Part shown: positions 41,564 to 49,216 of the stretch, piece by piece
Numbering within the stretch: the stretch's first letter is position 1
Layout: each line of letters starts with the position of its first letter
NCBI RefSeq assembly: GCF_035917675.1
Contig: NZ_CP109104.1
Location: 3,968,001-4,032,000 of the forward strand
Source: Streptomyces sp. NBC_01775
GTDB lineage: Bacteria > Actinomycetota > Actinomycetes > Streptomycetales > Streptomycetaceae
Reading direction: 5' to 3'
Length of the DNA stretch: 64,000 bases
Position numbers and translations under genes: made by a program
Notes under the pieces: generated by a model
Told to the model about the DNA's origin: nothing
The model's input: only the letters and a program-made list of their open reading frames with translations
Database searches by the model: none

Positions 41564-42907
41564 ATGCCGGATCTAGCGACGCCAGACGCGGGGAACGGGA
41601 AGGGGCTGCTCGATCGCATCGGGCTGCCGAAGCCCCTGGTCCTCGGCTACATCGGCGTCCTGCTGTTCATGATCGGCGACGGCGTGGAGAGCGGCTTCAT
41701 CGCGCCGTACATGGCTGATCACGGTGCGGGCACCGATGTGAAGGCCGGCTACGTCATCACCGTCTACGGCGTCGCCGTGATGCTCGCCTCCTGGTTCTCC
41801 GGCGCGCTCTCGCAGGTGTGGGGCCCGCGCAAGGTGATGTGGGTGGGGCTCGTCATCTGGGCCGTCTTCGACGCCCTGTACCTGGTCTTCGCGCTGGAGA
41901 CCGAGAACTACCCGATGATGCTGATCCTCTACGGCATCCGCGGTTTCGGATACCCGCTGTTCGCCTTCGGCTTCCTGGTGTGGATCACCGGCAGCGCCCC
42001 GAAGGCCCGGCTGGGCACCGCCGTCGGCTGGTTCTACTTCGCCTTCACCGGTGGCCTGCCCACCCTCGGCTCCCTGTGGTCCAGCTTCACCATCCCCGCG
42101 ATCGGCGAGATGGGCACGCTGTGGACGGCCCTCGGACTGATCCTCATCGGCGGCGCGATCGCGCTGGTGGGCGCGCACCGGCGCGCGGGCGGCGAGCGGC
42201 TCGCACCGCCCGAGGTGACCACGGGTGAATCCCTCTACAACAGCATCTCGATCGTGTGGACCCACCCGCGCGTCCTGGTCGGCTGCCTGGTGCGGATCAT
42301 CAACACCGCACCCGAGTTCGGCATGCTGGTCTACCTGCCGCGGATCTTCTCCGACGACGTCGGCTTCGGCACGGACAAGTGGCTCCAGCTGCTGGCGATC
42401 ATCTACGGCACCAACATCTTCTTCAACCTGATCTTCGGCGCCGTCTCCGACAAGATCGGCTGGCGTACGACGATCGCCACGTTCGGCGCCCTGGGCTGCG
42501 CGATCAGCGTGACGGTGCTGTACTTCGTGCCGACCTGGCTGGGCCCCGACTACTACTGGGTCGCGGTGCTGGCGGGCATGCTCTACGGCGCCACGCTCGC
42601 GGGCTTCGTCCCGATCTCCGCGCTCATCCCGAACATGGCGCCGGAGAACAAGGGCGGCTCGATGGCCCTGCTCAACCTGGGCGCGGGCGGCGCCACGTTC
42701 GTCGGCCCCGCCATCGCCAGCCTCTTCCTCCCGCTGGTCGGAGCGGGCGGCGTGACCATCGTCTTCCTGGGCCTGTACCTGGTCGCGATGGTGCTGACCC
42801 TGTTCCTCAAGATGCCGGAGGAGCAGGGTGCCTCCGGCTCGGGGAAGGGCTCAGGGGACGAGGACCCCGGCAAGAGCAAGGTGGGCTCGGCCCCAGCTCC
42901 CGCGTAA
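41564..42907 (+). CDS. MFS transporter, polyol permease family
   Basis: 447 aa from the ATG at 41564 (GTGGAGG 6 nt upstream); the frame before it lacks coding character. Twelve membrane helices. The N-terminal half resembles ribitol/arabinitol permeases RbtT and DalT: LGYIGVLLFMIGDGVESGFI, FSGALSQVWGPRKVMWVGL, YGIRGFGYPLFAFGFLVW and LGTAVGWFYFAFTGGLPTLG. Predicted proton-driven uptake of a polyol. The hydrophilic C-tail (GSGKGSGDEDPGKSK) is unremarkable. Confidence 0.9.
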   Translation: MPDLATPDAGNGKGLLDRIGLPKPLVLGYIGVLLFMIGDGVESGFIAPYMADHGAGTDVKAGYVITVYGVAVMLASWFSGALSQVWGPRKVMWVGLVIWAVFDALYLVFALETENYPMMLILYGIRGFGYPLFAFGFLVWITGSAPKARLGTAVGWFYFAFTGGLPTLGSLWSSFTIPAIGEMGTLWTALGLILIGGAIALVGAHRRAGGERLAPPEVTTGESLYNSISIVWTHPRVLVGCLVRIINTAPEFGMLVYLPRIFSDDVGFGTDKWLQLLAIIYGTNIFFNLIFGAVSDKIGWRTTIATFGALGCAISVTVLYFVPTWLGPDYYWVAVLAGMLYGATLAGFVPISALIPNMAPENKGGSMALLNLGAGGATFVGPAIASLFLPLVGAGGVTIVFLGLYLVAMVLTLFLKMPEEQGASGSGKGSGDEDPGKSKVGSAPAPA

Positions 42908-42954
42908 GCGCTCCGCTGCGCTGGGAGGTCCGGTGCTTCGTCTGCGAGTCCTCC

Positions 42955-43025
42955 CCCTAGCTCTTCGAGCAGGGAGGTACCCCCAGGCTGGTCGCGCGGT
43001 TCCCCGCGCCCCTTCGGGGCGCTGC
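42955..43025 (-). repeat. Dispersed intergenic repeat, copy 4
   Basis: Contains CTCTTCGAGCAGGGAGGTAC, CCCCCAGGCTGGTCGC and the CGCCCC-TTC-GGGGCG hairpin. A 37-nt block starting AGCTCTTCGAGC is identical, inverted, to part of copy 5 near 63260-63300. Confidence 0.8.
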
Positions 43026-43072
43026 CGAACCGCACCGGACTTCGCCGGACCCGTAGCGAGCGGCATCGACGG

Positions 43073-43116
43073 TTCCTGTCCCGCCGCGCGGATCACTCCG
43101 CGCGGCGGGACAGGAA
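43073..43116. terminator. Perfect 20-bp hairpin with the Lrp stop codon in its loop
   Basis: Arms TTCCTGTCCCGCCGCGCGGA and its exact complement, with a TCAC loop that contains the stop of the minus-strand regulator. The arm includes the last coding bases. Lies between convergent genes. Confidence 0.85.
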
Positions 43117-44181
43117 TCCGTCGACCCGGTCGCCGAGGCGGACCCCGTCGCGCGCCGTCCAGTGGCGGCGCAGCACACGGACGCCCACACAGGTGTTGAC
43201 CGTCGTGACCTCCGGGAAGGCCCCGAGATCCGTGGTGATGAAGCGGGCCAGGTCCTCCTCGTCACGGAAGACGCCGTAATGGATCACCGAGGCGGAGCCG
43301 GCCACCATCGACACATAGCGGGCGGACCGGTGGTTGCCCAGGGTGTCGAGCAGGCCGGGAATCGCCTGGGGAAGCACGGTCAGCGACATCAGGGCGTTGA
43401 GCGGGAAGCCCAGCAGCGTGGGTTCGATCTCCACCCTGGGCTGGAGGGCGCCGCACTCCAGGAGCGACTGTGAGGTGCGGTACGCGGTCGAACGGCTGAC
43501 GTCCAGTTCGCGGGCGATGTCGGCGGCCGGGATCCGGCCGTTGGCCACCATCAGCTCCAGAGTGCGCCGCTCCAGCTCCGACAGCTGGTCGGGCGAGGTC
43601 CGCCGCTCCTGGGTGACCTGTACGGCGTGCTCGCGCAGCCGGTCGGCCTGCTCGTCGCCGAGCCGGTGGAGCCGCCAGGTCTGGCCCATGGTGTAGGCGC
43701 GCAGGACCAGTTGGGATTCGGTGGAGACGACGCCCGGGATGCCGGGCAGCCGGTTGGTCAGCAGGTCGAAGATGTCGGTGCCGAGCAGCGGGTAGACGCT
43801 GCAATAGATGTCGGCGCTGCCGGTCGTCAACAGCAGCGTCTGTACCTCGGCCAGTGCCAGGATGCGCTGGGCCACCTCCTGCGAGCGACCCGGTTCGCAC
43901 TTGATCCACACCTGGCGCGGGTTCTCCGTGGTGATCAGCGGCCAGTCCAGCCGGCCACCCACCCGCAGCAGCCGCTCCGTGCGCAGCCGTGACAGCCGGC
44001 GGGCGACGGTGCTGGGCGAGCTGTCCAGCACCTCGGCGAGGGCGTTGACCGGCGTACGGGGCGCGAGTTGGAGCGCCGCGACCAGATCGAGATCGACGTC
44101 ATCGAGCAGCCGTTCCTCCGGGCGCGTCGATGACCGTCGCGTGTTGACGGTGGGCTCGGTGTGCTCGGTGGGCGAGGACAT
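43093..44181 (-). CDS. Duplicated Lrp/AsnC-family regulator
   Basis: 362 aa, about twice the usual Lrp length. Two HTH units are visible: LVAALQLAPRTPVNALAEVL with SSPSTVARRLSRL (residues about 30-75) and LELMVANGRIPAADIARELD with SRSTAYRTSQSL (about 205-250). Each is followed by a RAM-like ligand domain (TTGSADIYCSVYPL and VSMVAGSASVIHYGVF). A single chain therefore mimics a dimer. Divergent from the AbgT-type transporter, with a CTTCCT / AGGAAG inverted repeat just upstream of its own start; it probably controls that operon in response to an amino acid or acyl-amino acid. Confidence 0.9.
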   Translation of the reverse strand: MSSPTEHTEPTVNTRRSSTRPEERLLDDVDLDLVAALQLAPRTPVNALAEVLDSSPSTVARRLSRLRTERLLRVGGRLDWPLITTENPRQVWIKCEPGRSQEVAQRILALAEVQTLLLTTGSADIYCSVYPLLGTDIFDLLTNRLPGIPGVVSTESQLVLRAYTMGQTWRLHRLGDEQADRLREHAVQVTQERRTSPDQLSELERRTLELMVANGRIPAADIARELDVSRSTAYRTSQSLLECGALQPRVEIEPTLLGFPLNALMSLTVLPQAIPGLLDTLGNHRSARYVSMVAGSASVIHYGVFRDEEDLARFITTDLGAFPEVTTVNTCVGVRVLRRHWTARDGVRLGDRVDGFLSRRAE

Positions 44182-44192
44182 GTCCTTGATCC

Positions 44193-44219
44193 TAGCTTCC
44201 TCATCATCAGGAAGTTACG
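44193..44219. promoter_or_regulatory. Inverted repeat in the Lrp/AbgT divergent region
   Basis: CTTCCTCATCATCAGGAAG (6-bp arms, 7-bp spacer), a probable operator for the Lrp-family regulator, adjacent to its start. Confidence 0.4.
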
Positions 44220-44249
44220 CGGGTGAAACAGCCGAACGTCGCTAACTTA

Positions 44250-44279
44250 TTGACACATTCAACCGCTCTGAAGTCTCAT
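44250..44279 (+). promoter_or_regulatory. Putative promoter of the AbgT-M20 operon
   Basis: TTGACA (44250-44255), 18-bp spacer, TCTCAT (44274-44279). The -35 is a perfect sigma-70-type element. A start near 44286 leaves a leader of about 35 nt with GAGGAGAGAGGGG before the GTG. Confidence 0.5.
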
Positions 44280-44320
44280 GGCGAATTAATAAGCCATTCG
44301 ACGAGGAGAGAGGGGTCGAT

Positions 44321-46033
44321 GTGGCGACCAAGACGACAGTGAAGCGCCCGGTGAAATCGGGCTCCGTGGCGTTCACGCTGCGGACGCTCGGCGTCATCGA
44401 GCGCGTCGGCAACCGGCTGCCGCATCCCTTCTGGCTGTTCGTGATACTCAGCGGGTTCCTGCTCGCCTTGAGCTGGGGCCTCCACGGGCTGGGCGTCTCG
44501 GCCGAATCGCCCAAGGACGGCGCGACGATCGCGGTGCGGAGCCTGATCTCGGACGCGGGCGTCACGATGATGCTCGACGGACTGATCGAGAACTACGCGA
44601 CGTTCCCGCCGCTCGGGGTCGTCCTCGTCGTCATGCTCGGTGTGTCGGTCGCCGACCAGGCCGGGATGCTGACCGCGATGCTGCGCGCCGCGCTGGCGAA
44701 GGTCCCGGCCAAGGCCGTCACCTTCATGATCGCGCTGACCGGGATGGTCGCCCACATCGCCTCCGACGCGGCGTTCGTGGTCATGATCCCGCTGGGCGCG
44801 ATCGCCTATCGCTCCGTCGGGCGCAACCCCGTGCTGGGCGCGGTGGTCGCCTTCGTCTCGGTCTCCGGCGGACATGCCGCCAGCCCGCTCGTCACCCCCT
44901 CGGACGCCACGCTGGCCGCGCTGACGACGGCGGCGGCACAGACCATCGACTCCTCGTACACGGTCACCCCGGTGGCCAACTACTTCTTCTCGCTCGCCTC
45001 TTCCGTCGTTCTGGCGCTGGTCATCACCCTGGTCGCCGAGACGCTGCTGACCCGCAGACTGGCGATGATGGCCGCCGACGACGCGGCGAAGGCGGCCGAG
45101 GCCGGGACCAGGGCCGGGACCGAAGCTGGGACCGAGGCCGGTTCCGGTGCCGAGGCCAAGGCCGGTGCTAAGGCCAAGGCCGGGACCGAGGCCAAGTCCG
45201 GGACCGGTTCCGGGACCGGGGGCGGTTCCGGGGCCGAGACCGGTTCCGGGGCCGAGGAGCTGCCCGATCTGTCGCTCACGGGCGACGAGCGCCGTGGGCT
45301 GCGCGCCGCCGCGCTCACCACCCTCGCGCTGGTGGCCGCGATCGCGGTGGCGGCCCTGCCCGCGGGATCACCCCTGCGCGGCGAGCACGGCGCCATCATC
45401 GACTCCCCGCTCGTCCACAACATCGCCGTCTTCCTGTCCCTGATCTTCTTCGCCACCGGTATCGCCTACGGGCGGGCGGTGGGTGCCGTGCGCACGGCGA
45501 AGGACGTCCCCGAGATGATGGCGGCGGGGCTCCGTGAGCTGACCCCCGTCCTGGTGCTGTTCTTCGCGATCTCGCAGTTCCTCGCCTACTTCAAGTGGAC
45601 CTCCATCGGCGAGGTCATGGCCATCAGCGGAGCGGAGCTGCTGGACTCCTCCGGCGTGCCGATCGCGGTCATCTTCGTCGGCGTCATCCTCGTCGTCAGC
45701 GTGATGAACCTGCTCCTGACCAGCGGCTCAGCCATGTGGGCACTGATCGGCCCGGTCTTCGTGCCGATGCTGATGCTGATGGAGGTCGCCCCCGAGACCA
45801 CCTGGGCGCTGTTCCGGATCGCCGACTCCTGTACCAACCCCATCACCCCGATGAGCCCGTACTTCGCACTCTGCCTCGGCTTCGTCCGCCGCTACCGGCC
45901 AACGGCCGGCATCGGCACCTTGATGTCGCTGACGCTGCCGGTCGCGCTGTCGATGCTCGTCGTGTGGACTCTGCTCTTCCTGGCCTGGTACTTCGTCGGC
46001 CTTCCCTTCGGCCCGGGGGCGCCGACGCGCTGA
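44321..46033 (+). CDS. AbgT-family transporter
   Basis: 570 aa, GTG start. AbgT proteins import p-aminobenzoyl-glutamate or export sulfonamide-like drugs. Family segments: RTLGVIERVGNRLPHPFWLF, VVMLGVSVADQAGMLTAML, HIASDAAFVVMIPLGAIAYR, VVAFVSVSGGHAASPLVTPS and LLTSGSAMWALIGPVFVPML. Residues about 255-315, between two helices, are an odd low-complexity insertion of Ala/Gly/Thr/Glu repeats (RAGTEAGTEAGSGAEAKAG). It is followed by a carboxypeptidase, which supports uptake and cleavage of an acyl-glutamate. Confidence 0.92.
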   Translation: MATKTTVKRPVKSGSVAFTLRTLGVIERVGNRLPHPFWLFVILSGFLLALSWGLHGLGVSAESPKDGATIAVRSLISDAGVTMMLDGLIENYATFPPLGVVLVVMLGVSVADQAGMLTAMLRAALAKVPAKAVTFMIALTGMVAHIASDAAFVVMIPLGAIAYRSVGRNPVLGAVVAFVSVSGGHAASPLVTPSDATLAALTTAAAQTIDSSYTVTPVANYFFSLASSVVLALVITLVAETLLTRRLAMMAADDAAKAAEAGTRAGTEAGTEAGSGAEAKAGAKAKAGTEAKSGTGSGTGGGSGAETGSGAEELPDLSLTGDERRGLRAAALTTLALVAAIAVAALPAGSPLRGEHGAIIDSPLVHNIAVFLSLIFFATGIAYGRAVGAVRTAKDVPEMMAAGLRELTPVLVLFFAISQFLAYFKWTSIGEVMAISGAELLDSSGVPIAVIFVGVILVVSVMNLLLTSGSAMWALIGPVFVPMLMLMEVAPETTWALFRIADSCTNPITPMSPYFALCLGFVRRYRPTAGIGTLMSLTLPVALSMLVVWTLLFLAWYFVGLPFGPGAPTR

Positions 46034-46089
46034 TGCGCCACATCCACCGAATCATCGAGAAATCATCGAAACGGAGAGACACGCACACC

Positions 46090-47340
46090 ATGTCGGCACC
46101 CGCACCCGCCCCCCTCCCGCTGCCTGTTCCCGACGGCCCCGCGCTGGCGCGTATCACGGCCTGGTGCCGTGACCAGGACCACCAGGACGGCTACCTCGCC
46201 GATCTGCGCCGACTGGTCGAACACGAGTCGCCCAGCGACGACAAGACACTCCTCGACGCCACCGCCGACCTGCTCCAGGAGCTGCTGACCGAGCGGCTGG
46301 GCGAGCCGAGCCGCACCGTACGCCACCGCCATCCCGAGCTCGGCGACGTCATCGAGGCCGAGTACGAGGGCATCGCCGACGGCACCGGTGACGGCACCGT
46401 CCCGGGCGCCACGGCGACGGTCGTCGGCCACTACGACACCGTGTGGCCGGCCGGGACCGCCGTCGACTGGCCGTTCACCCTCTCGGAAGGGACCGCCTCG
46501 GGCCCGGGGGTCTTCGACATGAAGGCCGGTCTGGCGCAGGGGATCTGGGCCCTGCGCGCCCTGCGCGAACTCGGTCTGCCGCGGCCCACCGTACGGTTCG
46601 TGTTCAACGGTGACGAGGAAACCGGCAGCGTCGTCTCCCGCCCCCTCATCGAACGGGCCACCGACGACGCGGCGGCCACGCTGGTGCTCGAACCGGGCGG
46701 CGAGTGGGGGATCAAGTCGGGCCGCAAGGGCGTCGGCATCTTCAACATCACCGTGAAGGGCCTGGAGGCACACGCCGGTCTCGACCCGGCCAAGGGCGCC
46801 AGCGCCGTCCACGGGCTGGCCGATGTCATCCAGAGCCTGGTCGCCGCCGCCGATCTGGAGCGCGGTACGTCCGTCAACGTCGGCCGTATCAGCGGCGGTA
46901 CGGCCCGCAACGTCATCGCGGGCGAAGCGACCTGTCTCGTGGACGTCCGGGTCAGCACGCAGGCGGAGATCGAGCGAATAGACCAGGTCCTGGCGGGGCT
47001 GGTCGCCAAGGACCCCCGGGTCACCGTCGCCGTCGACGGCGGCTGGAACCGTCCGCCGATGCTGCCGGGAGCGGGGGGCCGCCGCCTCTTCGCGCTGGCC
47101 GACGGTGTCGCGACCGGGATCCGGGGGCCCCTGGCGGAGCTGTTCGTCGGCGGCGGCAGCGACGCGAACTTCGTCGCCGCACTCGGCCGCCCGGTCCTGT
47201 GCGGCATGGGTGCCACCGGCGACGGGGCGCACGCACGGCACGAGCACGTCATCCTCGCCGACCTCCCCGACCGCGTCGCCCTCACCGCGGGCACGCTGCT
47301 GGGCCTGGGCCTCCCGGGAGAACCGGGCGCTGACGGCTGA
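46090..47340 (+). CDS. M20-family metallopeptidase (glutamate carboxypeptidase type)
   Basis: Di-zinc exopeptidase, 416 aa from the ATG at 46090 (CGGAGAG 11 nt upstream); the ATG at 46033 overlapping the transporter stop (TGATG) is an alternative. Metal and catalytic residues: VVGHYDTVWPAGTAVDW (His, Asp), GPGVFDMKAGLAQG (Asp), NGDEETGSVVSRPLIE (Glu-Glu) and a distal His in HARHEHVILADL. A dimerisation domain lies between (AHAGLDPAKGASAVHGLADV). This is the carboxypeptidase G2 pattern, releasing C-terminal glutamate, for example from p-aminobenzoyl-glutamate or folates. Confidence 0.9.
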   Translation: MSAPAPAPLPLPVPDGPALARITAWCRDQDHQDGYLADLRRLVEHESPSDDKTLLDATADLLQELLTERLGEPSRTVRHRHPELGDVIEAEYEGIADGTGDGTVPGATATVVGHYDTVWPAGTAVDWPFTLSEGTASGPGVFDMKAGLAQGIWALRALRELGLPRPTVRFVFNGDEETGSVVSRPLIERATDDAAATLVLEPGGEWGIKSGRKGVGIFNITVKGLEAHAGLDPAKGASAVHGLADVIQSLVAAADLERGTSVNVGRISGGTARNVIAGEATCLVDVRVSTQAEIERIDQVLAGLVAKDPRVTVAVDGGWNRPPMLPGAGGRRLFALADGVATGIRGPLAELFVGGGSDANFVAALGRPVLCGMGATGDGAHARHEHVILADLPDRVALTAGTLLGLGLPGEPGADG

Positions 47341-47341
47341 C

Positions 47342-47402
47342 CCGCTGCCCCGCTGCCCCGCTGCCCCGCTGCCCGGCTGCCCGGCTGCCCGGCTGCCCGG
47401 CA
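47342..47402. repeat. 8-bp tandem repeats after the M20 gene
   Basis: CCGCTGCC about four times and then CGGCTGCC about four times without interruption, in the gap between the convergent M20 and DUF3224 genes. Confidence 0.8.
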
Positions 47403-47471
47403 AGCGTTCACCGGCCGCCGCCGGGCCCTCGCCGTCGTGGTGTTCCGCCGCCGCGGCGGGGCAGCGGGCCG

Positions 47472-47900
47472 TCAGCCCAGCTCGTAGGTGAAGGTCACCG
47501 GGACGCTCTGGTCGCCGGGGCGGGTCTCGTAGGAGCCCGTTCCGGCCAGCCCGGCGAGGTCACCCGTGGCGGAGCCGGGCACCACCTCGAAGGTGCAGCT
47601 GATGGTGCCCGAATCGTCGAACGAGCCGCTGTGCCGGAGCGCGAAGGAGCCCTCCCGTCCCTCGACGGAGCCCGTCAGCACCTCCATGCCGGAGAAGACC
47701 CCCCGCGTCTCTCCCACGTACACCAGCGCGTACTCGCACGCGGTGTCCCGCGCCTCGATCCCGCCGGTGAAGGTGTTGACGACGGCCGCGTGCGCGAGGC
47801 GGGGGCTGCGGGCCGCGTCGGTGACCTCTTTCTCGTCCCAGGATCCGACGGTGAAGCTGCCGGTGACGGTCTGCTGAGCCTTCTGCGTCTGCTGCGTCAT
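47472..47900 (-). CDS. DUF3224-domain protein
   Basis: 142 aa from the ATG at 47898-47900 (GAAAGG 7 nt upstream); the longer open frame lacks a ribosome site. A single beta-barrel-like domain related to allene-oxide-cyclase/avidin-like small barrels: GSFTVGSWDEKEVTDAA, VVNTFTGGIEARDTACEYAL, GSFALRHSGSFDDSGTISCT and GTGSYETRPGDQSVPVTFTY. Function unknown; the family often lies beside YafY/WYL regulators, as here. Confidence 0.88.
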   Translation of the reverse strand: MTQQTQKAQQTVTGSFTVGSWDEKEVTDAARSPRLAHAAVVNTFTGGIEARDTACEYALVYVGETRGVFSGMEVLTGSVEGREGSFALRHSGSFDDSGTISCTFEVVPGSATGDLAGLAGTGSYETRPGDQSVPVTFTYELG

Positions 47901-47951
47901 GGTGAGGCCTTTCGCTGTGCGGTGGTGATGGCGTACAGGCATCCTCATCGG

Positions 47952-47978
47952 CGTACCTGACATCTTCTGTCAGGTACG
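47952..47978. promoter_or_regulatory. Operator-like 11-bp perfect inverted repeat
   Basis: CGTACCTGACA and TGTCAGGTACG separated by 5 bp, between the DUF3224 gene (52 bp away) and the WYL regulator (49 bp away). Probable binding site of the WYL regulator, controlling both directions. Confidence 0.7.
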
Positions 47979-48026
47979 GCCGAGATCTTCGCCAGGCACC
48001 AGAACGCGCCGCGCGAGAATGGGCGC

Positions 48027-49001
48027 ATGCGTGCCGACCGGCTTGTCTCCCTCCTCCTGCTGCTCCAGAACCGGGGCCGGTTGACGGCGCCGGAGCTGGC
48101 GGCCGAGCTCGATGTGTCCGTGCGCACCGTCTACCGCGACATCGACTCGCTCAGCGCCTCGGGGGTCCCCGTCTACGCCGACCGAGGCCCCGCCGGGGGC
48201 TTCCGGCTGCTGGACGGCTACCGCACCCGGCTGACCGGACTCACCGACTCCGAGGCGGGCTCGCTCTTCTTGTCCGGGCTCCCGGGCCCCGCCCAGGAGC
48301 TGGGGCTCGGCGCCGTGCTGACCACCGCCCAGCTGAAGGTGCGCGCCGCGCTCCCGGCCGCTCTCGCCGAGCGCAGCCGGCGCGTCCAGGACCGTTTCCA
48401 TCTGGACGCGCCGGGCTGGTTCAAGGACGCCGAGCCCGTGCCCCATCTGCCGCGTATCGCCGAGGCCGTGTGGGAACAGCGGGTACTGAGCGTGCGCTAC
48501 CAGCGGTGGCGGGGCGAAGTGCGCCGCGAGGTACGGCCGTTGGGCGTTGTCCTCAAGGGGGGCATCTGGTACGCGGTGGCCCAGGCGGACGAAGCCGTGC
48601 GCACATACCGGATCTCCCGATTCGAGGAGGCGGAGCCCACGCCGGACGGACGGACATTCGAGCGGCCCGCCGGCTTCGATCTTGCCGCCTACTGGGCCGA
48701 GTCGGCGCGCCGACTGGAGTCCTGGCTGCGGCAGGACATGGCGAGGGTGCGCCTCTCCCCCACCGCGCAGTGGCTGCTCCCGGCGAAGTTCGGCGCCCCC
48801 GGCGAGCGGGCGCTGGCGGCTGCGGGCCCGCCGGACGGCGACGGCTGGGTGGAGACCGAACTGGAGGTGGAGTCCGAGCCGGTCGCCGTCTCCGACCTGC
48901 TCAGCCTGGGCGCCGAGGCGGAGGTCCTCGGCCCGCCGTCCCTGCGGGCGGCCCTGCTGAAGGCCGTGGCCGCCCTTTCCGCCCGTTACGCGCAGGGGTA
49001 G
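48027..49001 (+). CDS. YafY/WYL-family transcriptional regulator
   Basis: 324 aa. N-terminal HTH (RLVSLLLLLQNRGRLTAPEL and DVSVRTVYRDIDSLSASGVP). The WYL domain near residues 145-205 contains RPLGVVLKGGIWYAVAQADE and an RTYRISRFEEAE segment, followed by a WCX-like C-terminal domain. WYL domains sense nucleotides, nucleic acids or small ligands. There is no ribosome site; GAGAAT lies 6 nt before the ATG, so translation may be leaderless. It is divergent from the DUF3224 gene, its likely target. Confidence 0.92.
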   Translation: MRADRLVSLLLLLQNRGRLTAPELAAELDVSVRTVYRDIDSLSASGVPVYADRGPAGGFRLLDGYRTRLTGLTDSEAGSLFLSGLPGPAQELGLGAVLTTAQLKVRAALPAALAERSRRVQDRFHLDAPGWFKDAEPVPHLPRIAEAVWEQRVLSVRYQRWRGEVRREVRPLGVVLKGGIWYAVAQADEAVRTYRISRFEEAEPTPDGRTFERPAGFDLAAYWAESARRLESWLRQDMARVRLSPTAQWLLPAKFGAPGERALAAAGPPDGDGWVETELEVESEPVAVSDLLSLGAEAEVLGPPSLRAALLKAVAALSARYAQG

Positions 49002-49014
49002 CGGTGCGTCGCGG

Positions 49015-49070
49015 GTGCGTTTTTGTGGGTGCGTTTTTGTGGGTGCGTTTTTGTGGGTGCGTTTTTGTGG
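49015..49070. repeat. Four perfect 14-bp T-rich tandem repeats
   Basis: GTGCGTTTTTGTGG four times head to tail, then degenerate copies to about 49090. T5 runs are rare in this genome. It lies right after the WYL gene and may act as a terminator or recombination-prone site. Confidence 0.9.
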
Positions 49071-49180
49071 GTGGGTTGTGGGTGCGTTGGGGTGCCGACT
49101 GATGCGTTAGTCAGCACCACAACGCGACGAAAATTAGCGTCCTTTACCGGAGGAAACAGGGCATAGAGAGCGCGCACTCA

Positions 49181-49209
49181 TTGCGGTTATCTCAACGCGC
49201 TCGTACGGT
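49181..49209 (+). promoter_or_regulatory. Promoter of the XRE-TetR regulator (leaderless)
   Basis: TTGCGG (49181-49186), 17-bp spacer, TACGGT (49204-49209). The ATG follows 7 nt later with no ribosome site, so the mRNA probably begins at the start codon. Confidence 0.6.
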
Positions 49210-49216
49210 GGCGGCC

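Noticed and set aside
49015..49090. CRISPR-like array
   Set aside because: Units of 14 bp are directly adjacent with no spacers and no cas genes nearby.
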